A stretch of DNA of 64,000 nucleotides from Desmodesmus armatus (taxonomy: Eukaryota; Chlorophyta; Chlorophyceae; Sphaeropleales; Scenedesmaceae): positions 124,001 to 188,000 of the forward strand of contig VIIQ02000703.1 in assembly GCA_007449985.2 (NCBI GenBank). Direction: 5' to 3'. The translations under genes and the position numbers were made by a program. Of this stretch, positions 1 through 12,621 are shown piece after piece. The notes beneath the pieces were generated by a model. The model was given only the letters and a program-made list of their open reading frames with translations, made no database searches and had not been told where the DNA came from. Numbering within the stretch: position 1 is the first letter of the stretch; the number at the start of each line of letters is the position of its first letter.

Positions 1-1006
1 TTTGTCTGGTGCGTTGCCAGCTGTGATCATCAGGAAGCGCCGCTATGTGCGGCTGTGAGTACTGCATCACGCTATGCAGTGTGTGCTGTATTGCGGGTGT
101 GTCGCAGCTGTCAGCTCCACCATTTTGGAGCATGCTGAAATAGCCTCTTGCCTGCCACTTTGTAGTAGTTGGAGTTTCCAGCCCGTCACTCACATCGTGG
201 TTGCCACTGACTCCTGACTTTGTTTTGTTGTGTTGCACTGGTGCAGCCAGTGACCTTGTTTGTTAGGCTGAAGTATTGTTGGCTGGGTTACCCCTGCTGT
301 GCAAGCAGGGCGCACACTCTTGGCTAGAGTGTGGTGGTGGCGGGGGGTCGGGCATCGCATCTGTGGCGTTTGCAGCAACTTTTGCGTTTGAAATGTGCAG
401 CTGTGGCATGACAAGCCAGCTTCACAGTCTTATGGGCCAATTTGCCAGGCACTGCTGGCTTCAAGCCAGCAACAAGTTGTTGTCGGCTGGGTACACATTG
501 GAACATGCCTCTGATAGCTGTGAACAAAGCAAAACAATGGGCTTGCAGCATCGCCTTGACTGGTGCATGTCTGGCAGGATTGTTCACAAACTCAGCAGTA
601 ATTTGCCTTTCATTCTTACAAGACATGCAAGCCTTGCCACATCATCAGTGGTATGTTGTCAAAGTGCAGCACAGGGAGTAGGCGGGACTGGACCAGCTGT
701 GCCGTTCATCATCACTGCAGTGTACACTACACTCAGCCAATCCTCTTGAACGCGCTTCGGTACTCAAATCACACACATGATAGGCAAGGAACAGTAGCCA
801 ATGACACTGACAGCAGCCCGGCAGCTGTCTGGGGTTCCCACGCAGCTACCTTGGCGTGCATGGACCATGTCTGACGCCGCTACCTTGGCTTGCATGGATG
901 TCTGCCTCATGAGGCAACTGTCTCAGACAGCGAGTCGCTGCAGCGCATGACTGCTTCGATACTTCCAGCCTGCACTGTGCCCACTGCACTCTGCCCACAC
1001 GGGCAG
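1..1006. other. No gene recognised (3' flank of CH-like gene)
   Basis: This stretch lies downstream of the proposed stop of the minus-strand CH-like gene at 1007. It probably holds the 3' untranslated region. The open frames in it are short, overlap on both strands and show no family resemblance. I see no RNA gene or mobile element. Confidence 0.4.
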
Positions 1007-3445
1007 TCACTGCCCTGCAAACTTCCGCCGGATGTCTGCCGCGCTGCCGGCCTGCTGCGTCTGCACTGCGCCGAACTCAATGGTAGGTGCCGCGCTGCCA
1101 GCAGCCTTGATGGCCCTCAGAGCGCCGTTGTCAGCCGCAGCTGCACGCCATGACAAACCACACACACAATCCAAGTGTCTTTCACACAGTGTGTGGGCCA
1201 TTGAACGACATAGCAGATAGTTGCGCTGTGCTGCTGCATGCAATTGGCAAGTGGATGCTGGATACACCTGGCCAAAGCTCAGCCAGAGTATGTGGCGGCA
1301 CCTGAGTGGCTGCAGCCTGGCGTGATGCTGGCAAGGTGGCGTGGTCAGTGCTGCACTGCGTGGCCTCCTTGATGGGCACGTGCAGCTGCAGGTGTGCAGC
1401 TGTGATGGCGAGGGGTCAAAATTATGTCAACCTGCTGGCAGCTAGCTAGCTGCCCTGGCACTGCGGAAGCCTGATGATCACTGGCTCACAGCAATTGCAG
1501 GTGGGCAGGTGCTCCATCGAGATCATTGAGGTTTACGTCAAACATATCGCGAACGCCCCAGCAAGACTCACCAACAGGCTCCCCAAAGGATACCGCTGCC
1601 TCTGCTGCGTCTGTTGCTGCTGCCGCCGCTGCCGTGAGTCCTGCAGCTGCCGCCGCTGCTGCATCAAGCCCTGCCGGCAGATGCTTGGGGTCCAGCCGCT
1701 GAACCCTAATAGGCACAGCAATCCATCATCATGACATCATGACCAAGTCAGTAGATGCGTCTGCTGCAGCGATGAAGGGTGTTCTGTGCTGGTGGCGTAT
1801 TACATGCATGTTCCAGGTCCCAGCACCCCCCAACTGTTAGCTCAGCAGCACCCATGATGGGCGGGCAGCAGCTGCAGTGGCTTAGACTGTTGCACGTGCG
1901 CGGATGCCACGACAGCTGCTGCAATCCCCTAGCAACCTCTCGGACATGCGTGGCATGAGTGCGTGCACGTGCCAACTGAGCCTCCGGAAACCGCCAGGCG
2001 GAAGTTCCGCTGGGCAGGCCATCTGATAACCCTGCTGGAAGGAGGCCATGTCACAAGCAAGGCGTGCTGAGCCGCACTTCTGCACACACTGTCAATGCAC
2101 TGTCACACATACACGTTGTATGCCACCCAACTCATAGTATGTTATGTATGGCCAGTGACTGGCAGTGGTTCCACTCACTTTTTGCCTGTGAGCTGCTCAT
2201 ACAAGAACTCCAGCAGCCCCGCTGCTGCTCCTGGTGCACCCTTGATGGTGCCTTCCACTAGGTGGCTGGGCAGCTGCAGATCATGCTTGGCTGCAACCCT
2301 GCGGCACCACACCAGCAACGGCTTGGATCAGCCTCTGGAACTGCTCAGACGATCATGACACCTCCAGCAACCCCGCGCAGCGGTGACGAGGGGACGGCTG
2401 GTGTGCGCACTACGTTGTAGCGCGCGGCAGCCTCTCGCTGGTGAGAACAAGTGGGTGATGATAGAGCAAATGATGCTGGCAGGTTGAATCATAGTGCGCT
2501 ATAACGGTCTGACAGTGGACTCCCAAGGCTCATTTTGAGATGCACTTTGCTACTGGCTACCAAGGTTGGGAGGTAGCGTGCATGCAGTACATACCACTTG
2601 GGTGGTAGCTGCAGGAACAGCAGGCGAATCAAACTGCAGCTTTCCCAGCAGATTTTTTGCTGGGCAACCGCGGTCCCACTCACTTGCAGACCTGTTCCCA
2701 GTTGTCTCTCTTCACAGGCTCTGACGTGCCATTCTGGTAGCTGTGCATCTGAACATCAGCAGGCTGCAGGAACCACACACAGACTGAGTCAGCACTCTTC
2801 CGCATGTGTAGCTGCAGGATTGTGGCTAGGTCGGTGTGCATCCTGCATCAGCTGCTTGGGCATGCAGGATCCTGCTTGTGGCCAGCAGCTGCTGCTGTGC
2901 ATGCATGCAAAGTTCCTAGGACTGGGACCATACTTTCATGCCGCGCACCCCGCTTTTGCGGTTGTCACCACAATATCATGTTGTGGGCGCTGTGGCCAGC
3001 ACCAACTGTTGGGCAAGGAGAACAGGCAGCAACAGCTGCGGCAGCTGTTTGGTCTGTGACTCACATGGAAGCGTGCCATCATCTCTGCTGCTAGGAAGCC
3101 ATTGCTGAAGTCCCTGCGAGGGTTCTTGATTGGCGTGCTGAGGTCTAGTCGCTGCAGGACAGGCAATCGAGCATGTACGGCTTTGTCAGGAGCTGAGGGT
3201 TCGTCTTGGCTGACTGCTGACCGAGGATAGAGTGACTCTGCTGGAACAGGAGATGCATGCACAGCACTTGCCTGCACAAACCGCCACACATCTCTGCTAA
3301 GCAGGTTAGGCTCCTCAGGAGGCGGACTGTAGCCAAACATGTCCTTGGCCCCTGCCTGTGCATGCTTTGCAGCGTGAGGATGCTGTGGAGAGCATGCACG
3401 CCGGCCACTGAGCTGGCCAGGCTTTGGAGATGAGCAAGAGGACAT
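1007..3445 (-). CDS. CH-like (CH_2) domain protein, SPATA4/SPEF1-type
   Basis: Minus-strand spliced gene. Well-supported coding exons are 3065-3445, 2684-2763 and 2179-2298, with consistent phases. They spell a CH-like domain of the sperm/flagellar type: NPRRDFSNGFLAAEM at the end of the first exon, then a QMHSYQNGTS block, then a LVEGTIKGAPGAA helix. Known members of this family bind microtubules in axonemes, so a flagellar or cytoskeletal role is likely (inference). The 3' half is less certain. Exon 1572-1698 (Ala-rich) joins in phase with a terminal exon 1007-1140 ending at a TGA. One more exon probably lies around 1900-2009 (an Ala/Arg-rich helix), but I could not fix its donor. I chose the ATG at 3443-3445 because it opens the frame leading into the domain; an earlier exon is possible. 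The gene is divergent from ADA2, about 490 bp apart. Confidence 0.65.
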
Positions 3446-3936
3446 GTAGGTAGCTTTGATGAATATAAGTTGGCAAGAAGTGGGCACAATTGAGCTGGGA
3501 TGGGTCAGTGAATTGCAACAGCGGGTTGTCTCTCTGCTGCTTGCTGACAACAAGTGCTGTGATGGTGCTGCACAGTTTTGTTTGAGGTGAAACCTGTAGA
3601 GAGAAAAAGTGAGCCCTAGGAATATTGGGAGCAGGCTTTACCAACACTGGGGCTGTTGACAAATTCAAACAAGGTGTTGCAATGTCATGCTTTTCTTGCT
3701 CAACGGCGCTGAGACAACGTTTGAGGTTGAATATCAATTCGTTCACTGTACTCTGCTAGGCAGCTGTGACCTCCTGATTGTTGACCCTGATCGTTCACCC
3801 CGTTCACTGCAAGAGGCCTCTGGCGTCGATCTATCATGCCAGAAGATATATTAGTTGACTGACGGGTATATTGATAAAGTCGTTGGGCCCAGTTGCGTCA
3901 TTCTTCGGTAGCAAACCCACAACAGCAGCAGCAGAA
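3446..3936. promoter_or_regulatory. Divergent promoter region, CH-like gene / ADA2
   Basis: About 490 bp separate the start codons of two divergently transcribed genes, so both promoters and both 5' leaders must lie here. I see no clear TATA element or conserved box. A short CAG run immediately precedes the ADA2 ATG. Confidence 0.45.
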
Positions 3937-6900
3937 ATGCCTGAGGGTGGTGCACAAAGGTGATGCCGTATCAGCCCGTCACTCCTGTAGCAGCAGATTC
4001 ATCAACACGTAGCATCAGTGTCCTCAACACCAACTCTATCAACGCTGGTGCTGCTGCAGGGCCCGAAGAGGGCGCAGGGGCGGAAACCAGTCTGTCTTCA
4101 GCAAAGCTCAAGAGGAGGCCGCAAGGTAACCCTCACATGCACAGCAGAAGGACATTGCTCAGACACACACACACGCGTTTCCATGTGCACACCCTCCTAA
4201 GTTCCCCTGCCGTGCGTTGCAGGGCCCTGTATCATTGCAACTACTGCCAGCGGGACATTTCCGACAACATCCGTATCAAGTGTGCAGTGTGTGCTGACTT
4301 TGACCTTTGTGTGGAGTGCTTCTCTGTGGGCGTGGAGATCAATGGACACAGCAACAGCCACAGCTACAAAGTCATGGACAACCTCAGCTTCCCCATCTTC
4401 CACCCCAGCTGGGGGGTGAGTGGCAGGAGCGTTTTTTGGGCAGCTGCTGCTGCTTGTGATGCTGTGCCACTATCTGGCTGGTGGGCACAATTGTGCATGC
4501 AGCAGTTGCTGACGTGTGCTGACGCTCATGGCAACCCTCGGTACCTTTGCACACCCCAGCAGCCGTGCATGACCAGTAGAGTGTGCTGCTTCCAGCAACC
4601 AGTGCAGCAGTTGCACATGGAACACACATGTGTTCAACATGCAAGGTGTCTGTAGGCAATTGCTTTCCCGTCTTCGTCCCCACATCACTCGTGTGTTGGT
4701 ATGTCACCATAAGAGTCCCGCTGTGTTGTCACCATGTGCTTGTCAATGCTGTGCAGTCTGATGAGGAGCTGTTGCTGCTGGAGGCTGTCGAAATCTATGG
4801 TGGGCCCGCCTGGCAGCACAGCATAGCACAGCACAACAACAGCGCAGCACAGCACAGCACAGCGCAGCATAGCAGCAGCTGCAGCACACAGCTACATGAC
4901 AGCAGCTGCTGCAGGAGCATAGCACATGGGGCACGCCAGGCCCTCACCAGCTTGGCAAGAGCAAAGGCAGCACTAGAGTCATTGCTGCATTGAATCAAGG
5001 CTTGAAAACCAACTTGAATAGTCCGGTGCAACTAGTGAAGAAGGCTGGGTGGTGTGCCATACCTTTGCCTCACACGCACCTCCCCTCAATTCATGCACCT
5101 TTCAGTCCCAGCAGTAGTCTGAAACTGCTGGCTGGCATGACTTCCTTGGTACAGGGTAGTCATGTTTGATGCGCTGTGGCTTGCGCCTGTATGCTGGCTT
5201 GCTGGCGGCTGCTGCTGCTGCTGCTGACTGACATGCCCAAGCTCATGCTGCTGCTGTGCTTGGCATTCCCAGGTCCCGGCAACTGGGCTGCTGTTGCTGA
5301 GCATGTTGGCACCAAGTCGACCGAGGAGTGCCAGCAGCACTACCACCAGATCTACATCCAGCCAGACTCCTTCCCGCTGCCCACACCTGCTCCTGAAATG
5401 GCGGGGGTGAGTGCTGGGTACTGCACTGAACTAGCCTTAGGCCTGCAGCGCCCCCACATACCTCTCTCATGTCCTAGCTTGCTGCTCTGACCCACCCCTG
5501 TACTGCGTGTAACATGTGTTCAAATCAATGATGCATGATGTACTGCTGCAGCTTGACGTGAACAAGCTGGCTGAAAACGCAAAGAGCAGCAGCTTTTGGC
5601 ATGCACTACCCTCACAGACCTCCCTCGTGTCTTACTGTGCTGCTATGACCCCCCTCACCCCTGCACTCCCTGAACACGTGTTTGCTTTATGTCATGCTGC
5701 TGCAGCTTGACGTCAAGAAGCTGGCTGAGATCGCAAAGAGCAGCAGCGGCCGCAAGCGCATGCGGCTCGGCACAGCGGCGGCGCACCAGCAGCTGAAGCA
5801 GCTGCTGCAGCAGGATCAGGCGGACTCTCCGCAGCCGTCCGAAGCAACCCAGCAGCAGCTGGGTGACGTGCAGGTGAGACTGGAGCAGCAACTGGGCGGG
5901 GGGGGGTCAGGGTTTAGGGGCAACTCCTGAACCCCAACGTCAATGTTCACGAGTGCAACTTACGACCCAGTGTGATATACTGACGTGCCACACTGTCTGC
6001 TCAGAGGGCACCTGGTTTGCGAACAGACGCTGTCGACGGCAGGTCTTGGCTGTTGTGTGTGTGTGGTGTGCAGGTGAAGCAGGAGCAGCAGCAGAGTGTG
6101 CTGGAGGCAGCAGCTGCTGCCGACGGGATGCAGATAGATGGGGCAGCAGCAGGGGCCCAGCAGCAGCAGCAGCAGCAGGAAGTAAAGCCGCCGCCGGATG
6201 GGGCCCAGGAAGTTGGTGAGTGTGTGTTGCTGATTCCAGTAGTTGGACATCAGCTGTCGGCTGCACATGCACATGCTAGCGCGGGACTTGTTTGTGACGA
6301 TCCGTTACTAACAGACCATAAGTGCACCCACAGAACCCTTATATGTGTCAATATGATTTTGTGAGGCGCAATTGTGTGGGCGGCGAGTCAAGTTGCAATG
6401 ACCCATGTAGACCCTTGTATCGCTCCCACGTCGTACCTGCAGGGTCCCCGGCTAGTCAGCCTGGCCACGGCAAGGTTTCTTTCCGGCAGCGCACAACAGA
6501 GGAAGCAGCAGCAGCTGCTGCAGCCGGCAGCACAGCAGCAGCAGCGCACCAACCCCCAGCACACGCCACGGTGGGCGGTCTTGGGAAGTTGCACCCCCAC
6601 AGTCCCGCCCAGCAGCAGCAGCGGCCGGCGGACAGTGGGGCAGAGCAGCAGCCGGAGCAGCAGCAGCTGCCGCCGGAGGGTCAGGAGGGTAAGGAGGAGG
6701 CTGCAGCAGCAGCTGCTGGGGCGTCGGGGTGCAGCTTGGGGCCCGGGCAGGCCGCGGCGGCTGCGGCGGGCGCGGCTGCTGGCGAGGCGCCACGTGTGAA
6801 GGGGTCTGGACCCCAGCTGGACATGATGACAGGTAGGCCTTGACAAATGCGGGGGTGGGTGGGCGGGGGGGATGGGCACGGCTGACGACAAAGGGGTGTT

Positions 6901-9353
6901 GCAAGGAGAGGTGTAGGCATGTGTGGGTGCATAGAAAACAGACTTCAGCCAAATAGTGTAGGCAGGGGCCGGGGCAGGCCGCGGCGGCTGTGGCGGGTGC
7001 GGCTGCTGGCGAGGCGCCACGTGTGAAGGGGTCTGGTCCTCAGTTAGACATGATGACAGGTAGGCCTGGCTGACTGTAGGGGGGGTGCTGGCACGGGGGT
7101 TGGCATGGCTGACAAAGGGGTGTTGCAAGGTGAACACGGCTGATGCAGGCCCAGGGTGTTACATGGAGAAGCGCCACGTGTGGAGGGGTCTGGTCCTCAG
7201 CTGGACATGATGACATGTTGTACAGGCTGGCATGCCAAGCCCTCAGAGTTTGAGCCCGATTGGGACGGGCAAGAGGGGGGGGGGGGCAGGGGGCAGCAGG
7301 GGTGCGACGAGGCAAAGCGGTTGGGCGGGGGTGGGGAAGGGCAGCTGCCGATCACACATGCACTGACTTGCACTGCCTCTGTCATGAAGTTCATCGTTTG
7401 TCATTCGTCTCGTCATGTTTGCCAGGCTGGCATGCCAAGCGCTGTGAGTGTCAGCCCGTATGGGTGGGGAAGAATGGACGGGGGGGGGGGGGGGGGCAGG
7501 GGTGCGACGAGGCAAAGCGGTTGGCCCGGGGTTGGAAGGGCAGCTGCCGCTACGAGATGAAGTGGCGTTTTCCTGCTTTGCGCATGTATACCAGGCATGC
7601 CAAGCCCTCAGTTTGAGCCCGAGTGGGACGGGCAAGAGGGGGGGGCAGGGGGCAGCAGGGGCGCGGCGAGGCAAAGCGATGGGCCGGTCGGGGAAAGCCA
7701 GCTGCCACTAACACATAAGAAAACTTTTCCTGCCTCTGTCATGTTATTCGTCGTTCGTCATTCATTGGCCAGGCTGGCATGCCAAGGGCTTCGAGTTTGA
7801 GCCCGAGTGGGGCGGGCAATAGAAAGGGGGGGGGGGGGCAGCAAGGACGCGACGAGGCCAAGCGGGGGGCATGGGTGGGGAAGGACAGCTGCCGCTGAAC
7901 ACTTGAACTGACTTTCCCTGCCTCTGCCACGTTGTCTGTCGTTGTGTTTGCCAGGCTGGCATGCCAAGCGCTTTGAGTTTGAGCCCGAGTGGGACAACGA
8001 TGCCGAGGCTGCCATCGCTGAGATAGAGTTCAAGGAGACCGACACACCTGAAGAGGAGGCAGCCAAGCTTCAGCTGCTGGAGATCTACAACAAACGCTTG
8101 GACGAGGTAGGTGTAGGCCACTGCGGGTGCTACATATACTGTGTATTGGGTGTGGTGGTTGATTTATGAGGCTTTGTTTGGGACGCCTGCTACTGCATAT
8201 GTGCCGTGCTGTACGACAATATAGAGGCGGCCAAGCTTCAGCTGCTCTGGAGATCTACAACAAACGCTTGGATGAGGTAGGTGCATGTCCTCGGCTGCGC
8301 ATGCTTGATTCAGGGCAAGTTTAGCTGCAGGGTCAGGGTTCAGGGGCAACCCTTGAACCCCAATGTGCATGGCCGTGGCTGCGCATGCTTGATCAGGGCA
8401 CATTCAGCTGCAGGGTAAGGTTTTAGGGGTCAGGGTTTGAGGGCTGAGATAGAGTTCAAGGAGACCGACACACCTGAACAGGAGGCGGCAAAGCTGCAGC
8501 TGCTGGAAATCTACAACAAACGCTTGGACGAGGTAGGGGCTAAGCTGCTGCCGCATTTGATGTCATTTGTGGGTGGTGGCTGCATCAGGAGGCTTGCATT
8601 GGGGCCGCCTGCTGCTGCATCTGTGCCGTGCTGCATGGCGATGTGCAGCCTATCTTGGAGACAGGCTGTGATAAGGTCGCACACAGCTCCACACCCCTGA
8701 AACCCTTGCCAAATGGTTGCAAAGTGTGTGTGTTGCACCGGGGCTCCCACCCACAAGGCCTTTGGAAGAATTCTGGCAAAGAGGCCCTTTGCGACGGGCT
8801 CACAATCCCCCATTCTTCAGCATCCCCACGACCTCATCTAGTAACATATTTCTCAAGCCATATTGCTGTGCTGCCTTCCTGCTGCAGCGTGCGCGGCGGC
8901 AAGCGTTCATTCTGGAGAACGGCTTGCTACATGTGCGGCGGATGCAGGTGCGATTGCTGACTTGTAGGTGCTGCCAGCTGACGTCCATCATCAGGATTCA
9001 ACACAGGCCTGTCTGCTTATATGGGCGCGTCTGTGTAGGTTTGCTGGTTTTGGCGGTTTGATGCCAGTTGTGATGTTTGATCTCTTGGAACATATGTTGA
9101 TGTTTGATCCCTTGAACATGCATGCACAGATGCCCCTAGGTCCACATGCGTGGCAAAGTGCAACGCCGTCATCTGCTGCTATTGCTGCTGCTGCTGTGCA
9201 GGGCACTGAGAAGCGCCGGCTGCCGGGGGAGCGGGAGAAGCATGCGCAGATGCGCGTCTTTGCACGGTAAGCTGCCACTCTGCGCCAGCTCGTCAGTCTA
9301 CGGCCGTTTGTTATGCTCAACTTCTTCCTTGTGCACTCCTTGGCACAAGTCGC

Positions 9354-9385
<32 letters not shown>

Positions 9386-12073
9386 TCCCTCAGGTACCAG
9401 CCTCCAGGCAGCCATGAGGGGTTTGTTGAGGGGTTGCTGCTGGAGGGCCGCCTGAGGCTGCGCATTGCAGAGCTGCAGGCACACAGGGCAGCAGGGCGGC
9501 GAACCATGAACGAGGTACGCGTGTATGTGTTGATTTCACCGGGGCTGCCAGCCCTGATCAGTGTAATGCACCAGTGGTAGCAGTCACTGTTTGAGTCTGT
9601 TATCTTCAAGTGTGGCGCCGGTAGGTTTTTGACAGGCGGAGGAGAGATCGCCAATTCACTGCACTGTACTGTGGTGTAAAGTACAGTGATGTGTTGTACT
9701 GTGCTGTAGTGTACTGTACTATACGGTACTGTACTTTGTGTAACATGTTGCTGCTGCTGTTCTGTCGATCGCGCAGATTGAGGAAGCTGAACAGCTGGAG
9801 GCTGCTGCCACTGCACTGCACTGGACTGCACTGTATCGCACTGCACGGCACTGTACCGCACAGCACTGCACATGACTGTGGCGTGGAAGTACTTCTGCTG
9901 CTGTTCAACCGCAAATTTTGCAGATTGAGGAGGCTGAGCAGTTGGAGGCTGCTGCCAAGAAGAAGGCAAAGGAGAAGCAGCACTGCACATTGTGGTCTAA
10001 AAGGCATTCTACTGCTGCTGCTGCTGCTGCTGTTGCATTGCACATGTGCAGATTGAGGAGGCTGAGCAGTTGGAGGCTGCTGCCAAGAAGAAGGCCAAGG
10101 AGAAGCAGCAGCGGGAGGCAGGGGGCCTGGCACTGTCGGAGCCAGACGGTGCTGATGGCGCTGGCAGCTCGGCCGGCCCAGCCACCCTGGGAGGCTACCG
10201 GTCTACCGCCAGTGCGCTGCATGTGTACAGGCAAAGGCAGGGTGTGGCACTGGACATCAGCGGGTTGCCAGGTGAGGGGGCAGGCTCCTGAGGGCATAGG
10301 GATGGGGAGAGGCTTGGCTCTAGGTGTGTGAGGGGGGGGGGATGTCTGATTTGCTGGTGGCGCTGGCAGCTCGGCTGGCCCAGCTACCTTGGGAGGCTAC
10401 CGGTCCACTGCCAGTGCACTGCATGTGTACAGGCAAAGGCAGGGTGTGGCACTGGACATCAGCGGGTTGCCAGGTGAGGGGGCTTGTGAGGGCGACGGGA
10501 TGGGGAGAGGCTTGGCCACAGGTGTACGTTGGGAAGAGAGGGGCTGATTCGCTGCTGCCGCTTTGCAGCCATGTCCTGCGCCTGGCCAGAGGCAGCGCAC
10601 AGAACCCAGGAAGGTCAACCAGGGTAATAGGCAGGGGGGTACATGGTCGTAGGTTGAGTGAGGGGGATGATTGCGTCCGCCGCCCTTCGCCCTTATCTTG
10701 TGACTGGACAGTCCCAACAATTGCAAACCTAAAAGTCAACCCCAGGCCTGACGTGCAAGTTTAGCGCAGGGTGAGTGGTGCTGGCAATGGACATCAGTGG
10801 CTGTGAGCAAGGGGGCGCCCAAACGCTGGCAACGTCCTCCTATAGCACTTTTATTTGAGCCTGCAAGACAGTGCGCTCCATATCTGTGCTCTCATTGCTA
10901 TGCACTGTTGCTTCTGCAGGTGCTGACCGGCTTACGGCCCGGGAGGCTGAGCTGTGTGCATCTGCGCGGCTGCTGCCAATCCACTACATCAGCCTGAAGG
11001 ATGTGATGATGCGGGACGCGCAAGTGCACGGACACATCTCACGCTTTGATGTAAGCGCTGCAGCTTGCAGGGTTGCACAGGGTGCTGGGGTTGCTCAACG
11101 ACGCTGCATGCTGGTGGGGAAAAAACAGGCAACAACGTTCAGTATGTTGCACATTGTGGGGGTGGGTTGTACAGACAACCGCTTTCTGTGCTGGCCGTTC
11201 CCTTTCCTGACGGCAGTCCCTCGCAGTGCAGCTGCCTGCATATTCTTTTCATAACCACTCAACTGTTACCCCATCAACACCATCGTGCTGGCTGCAGGCG
11301 CGCACCTTCTTCCGTCTTGATGGTTCCCGTTCTGCGCGCATCTGGGAGGTGCTGTGTGCCTCTGGCTGGCTGAAGGACAACAACCCTGAGGAGGCGGAGG
11401 ACAAGCGCAGGGGGCCCAGCAGGGCCAAAAAGGAAGCCATGGCAAAGCAAAACATGCAGGTAAGTAAGGCATTGGCTCTCTGGTGGGTTGCGCCCTGCTT
11501 TTCGCTGGTTGATGGTAAGTCGCACAGTGCAAGTTGTCGAACAGTCCAAGAAGCACAGAGGTTGGGCTGTCTGCACCATGTTATCGCTGCCGATAACATC
11601 ATGATGTCAGTCTTTATAATATTCAGTGTAGCTAGGCGGGCAAGCTCGACATGCTTGCTTGGTGTGCCTGCAAGCAAGTAGGTGAAGCAAGAGGCAGTCC
11701 GGCAACGTGGGCTTGCTTGCATATGTTGGACGAAAGCCGTCAATATTAGATGGGCGTCTGATGTGAAGCATACTTCAGTATCTGTCCTTGCTGTTGCAAC
11801 TAACGTCCATGCACCATTGCTCCATGGCTATCACATGTGCAGGCTGCAGCAGTAGCCAGCCTGGCGGTGGGCTTCCCTCCAGCAGCGCCACTTGGCAGTA
11901 CTGCCAAGGTGTCGGCGGCTGCAGCGGCAGCAGCAGCAGCAGCGGTGCTGGGGCTGCCAGTGCTGTCGAGCGGTGGGCCAGCTGAGAGCGGGTTGGCGTC
12001 GGAGGTCACGGGGGCTGACAACAGCGAGGGACTGGCCGACATGGATGATGATGACGATGACTTCCGTCCTTGA
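3937..12073 (+). CDS. ADA2: Transcriptional adaptor ADA2 (SAGA/GCN5 complex)
   Basis: Exons: 3937-3959, 4060-4125, 4223-4415, 4757-4799, 5273-5406, 5706-5873, 6074-6215, 6443-6832, 7955-8106, 8888-8947, 9202-9266, 9394-9514, 10052-10271, 10920-11050, 11298-11459, 11843-12073. All phases agree and give 766 residues. Domains in order: a ZZ zinc finger (from about residue 31, starting ALYHCNYCQRDIS, with Cys pairs and a His pair); a SANT/Myb domain (about 95-155, SDEELLLLEAVEIYG then NWAAVAEHVGTKS); a Gln/Ala-rich insert; the conserved ADA2 middle block (about 387-520, including FKETDTPEEE and YNKRLDERARRQAF); and a C-terminal SWIRM domain (about 593-690). It ends in an Asp-rich tail. ADA2 bridges the acetyltransferase GCN5 to chromatin and activators in the nucleus. 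It is longer than plant ADA2 because of the low-complexity inserts. Several introns contain decayed copies of neighbouring exon edges. Confidence 0.95.
5475..5705 (+). repeat. Decayed duplicate of ADA2 exon 6 start plus upstream intron
   Basis: The acceptor and first ~40 bases of the exon at 5706 (CTGCTGCAG followed by LDVKKLAE codons) recur at 5552 as LDVNKLAENAKSS. The preceding intron sequence is also similar in both. The period is about 154 bp. The copy loses resemblance after the SSS codons, so it is not the used exon. Confidence 0.85.
6781..7960 (+). repeat. Tandem array of ADA2 exon 8 end / exon 9 start copies
   Basis: The end of exon 8 (EAPRVKGSGPQLDMMT, with its donor at 6832) recurs at about 7010-7062 and 7168-7215. 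The start of exon 9 (acceptor plus GWHAKRFEFEPEWD) recurs in decayed form near 7228, 7430, 7595 and 7775, before the intact exon at 7955. Most decayed copies are followed by a run of G. Spacing is about 165-200 bp. Only the last copy continues into the conserved ADA2 sequence. Confidence 0.9.
8222..8536 (+). repeat. Two downstream copies of ADA2 exon 9 end
   Basis: The end of exon 9 (KLQLLEIYNKRLDE plus donor GTAGGT) recurs at about 8229-8280 and more completely at 8447-8531, where it starts from IEFKETDTPEQE. The intervening intron segments also resemble each other (a block containing CAGGGTCAGGGTTCAGGGG). Using the last copy as well would duplicate protein sequence, so I treat both as intronic relics. 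Confidence 0.8.
9770..10051 (+). repeat. Two upstream copies of ADA2 exon 13 start
   Basis: IEEAEQLEAAA codons with their CAG acceptor start at 9777, at 9924 and at the functional 10052. The middle copy keeps the frame through KKKAKEKQ and could be spliced in. The periods are 147 and 128 bp. GTACT/GCACT-rich simple sequence separates the copies. Confidence 0.85.
10355..10480 (+). repeat. Downstream copy of ADA2 exon 13 end
   Basis: The last ~110 bases of exon 13, from the GSSAGPA codons through DISGLPG and the donor GTGAGG, recur at about 10363-10475. The copy is almost intact, 204 bp after the functional end at 10271. A more eroded trace with DISG-like codons lies near 10770-10810. Confidence 0.85.
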
Positions 12074-12621
12074 TGCTGATGTTGGACAGCGACATGCACT
12101 GTGGTTGTTTATTGAAAGTGGCCTCCTTGCCCTGCCCACCTCCTGGGCCCCTGTGTCTGGCCAACTTGGCCGTGCCACATGCATGTTGTGATGTACAGCG
12201 GGGCAGTCTGGGGCTGTCTTGCGTTTGAATGCAACACCTGGCCTGGGCTGAGCCTTCGCCCGCACAACATGTTCACATTGTGTTCTTTGAAGATACATTC
12301 GGTTTACACACAGAAGGCACCTTGACATACGACAACAACAGCAGCAGACGTTTCGATTGTATTTCTCTGCCACATCGTGCGCTCTTCAGTCTTGCAGGTG
12401 TTGTTTTTGCACAACAAACCATCCCTATATAGTGTTACAAGCCCGTGAACGACCCTTGACCCCCAGGCAAACCTGCCTCAACAGCAGCACAGCTGTTCCG
12501 ACCTCCTTGTCCCCAGGTGTCTACTGCCTCGATGCTGAATCATCATCAACTCCGACAGCTTGTTTAGGGTCTGTGACAGCGATCCAAGTGGGTCAAGGCC
12601 CAGGAGGGCCCTGCAGGGGCC
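12074..12621. other. Intergenic, ADA2 to LIP1-like gene
   Basis: This is a tandem, same-strand gap of about 550 bp. It must carry the ADA2 3' untranslated region and the promoter and leader of the next gene. I see no further gene, and no clear TGTAA signal. Confidence 0.4.

Noticed and set aside
6388..7137. Minus-strand 249-residue Pro/Arg-rich frame
   Set aside because: Antisense to ADA2 exon 8 and the repeat array; no splice logic and no resemblance to a family.
9661..9880. GTACT/GCACT-rich tract as a structured RNA
   Set aside because: It is simple-sequence expansion between two copies of an exon start; pairing is a by-product of the palindromic GTAC core.
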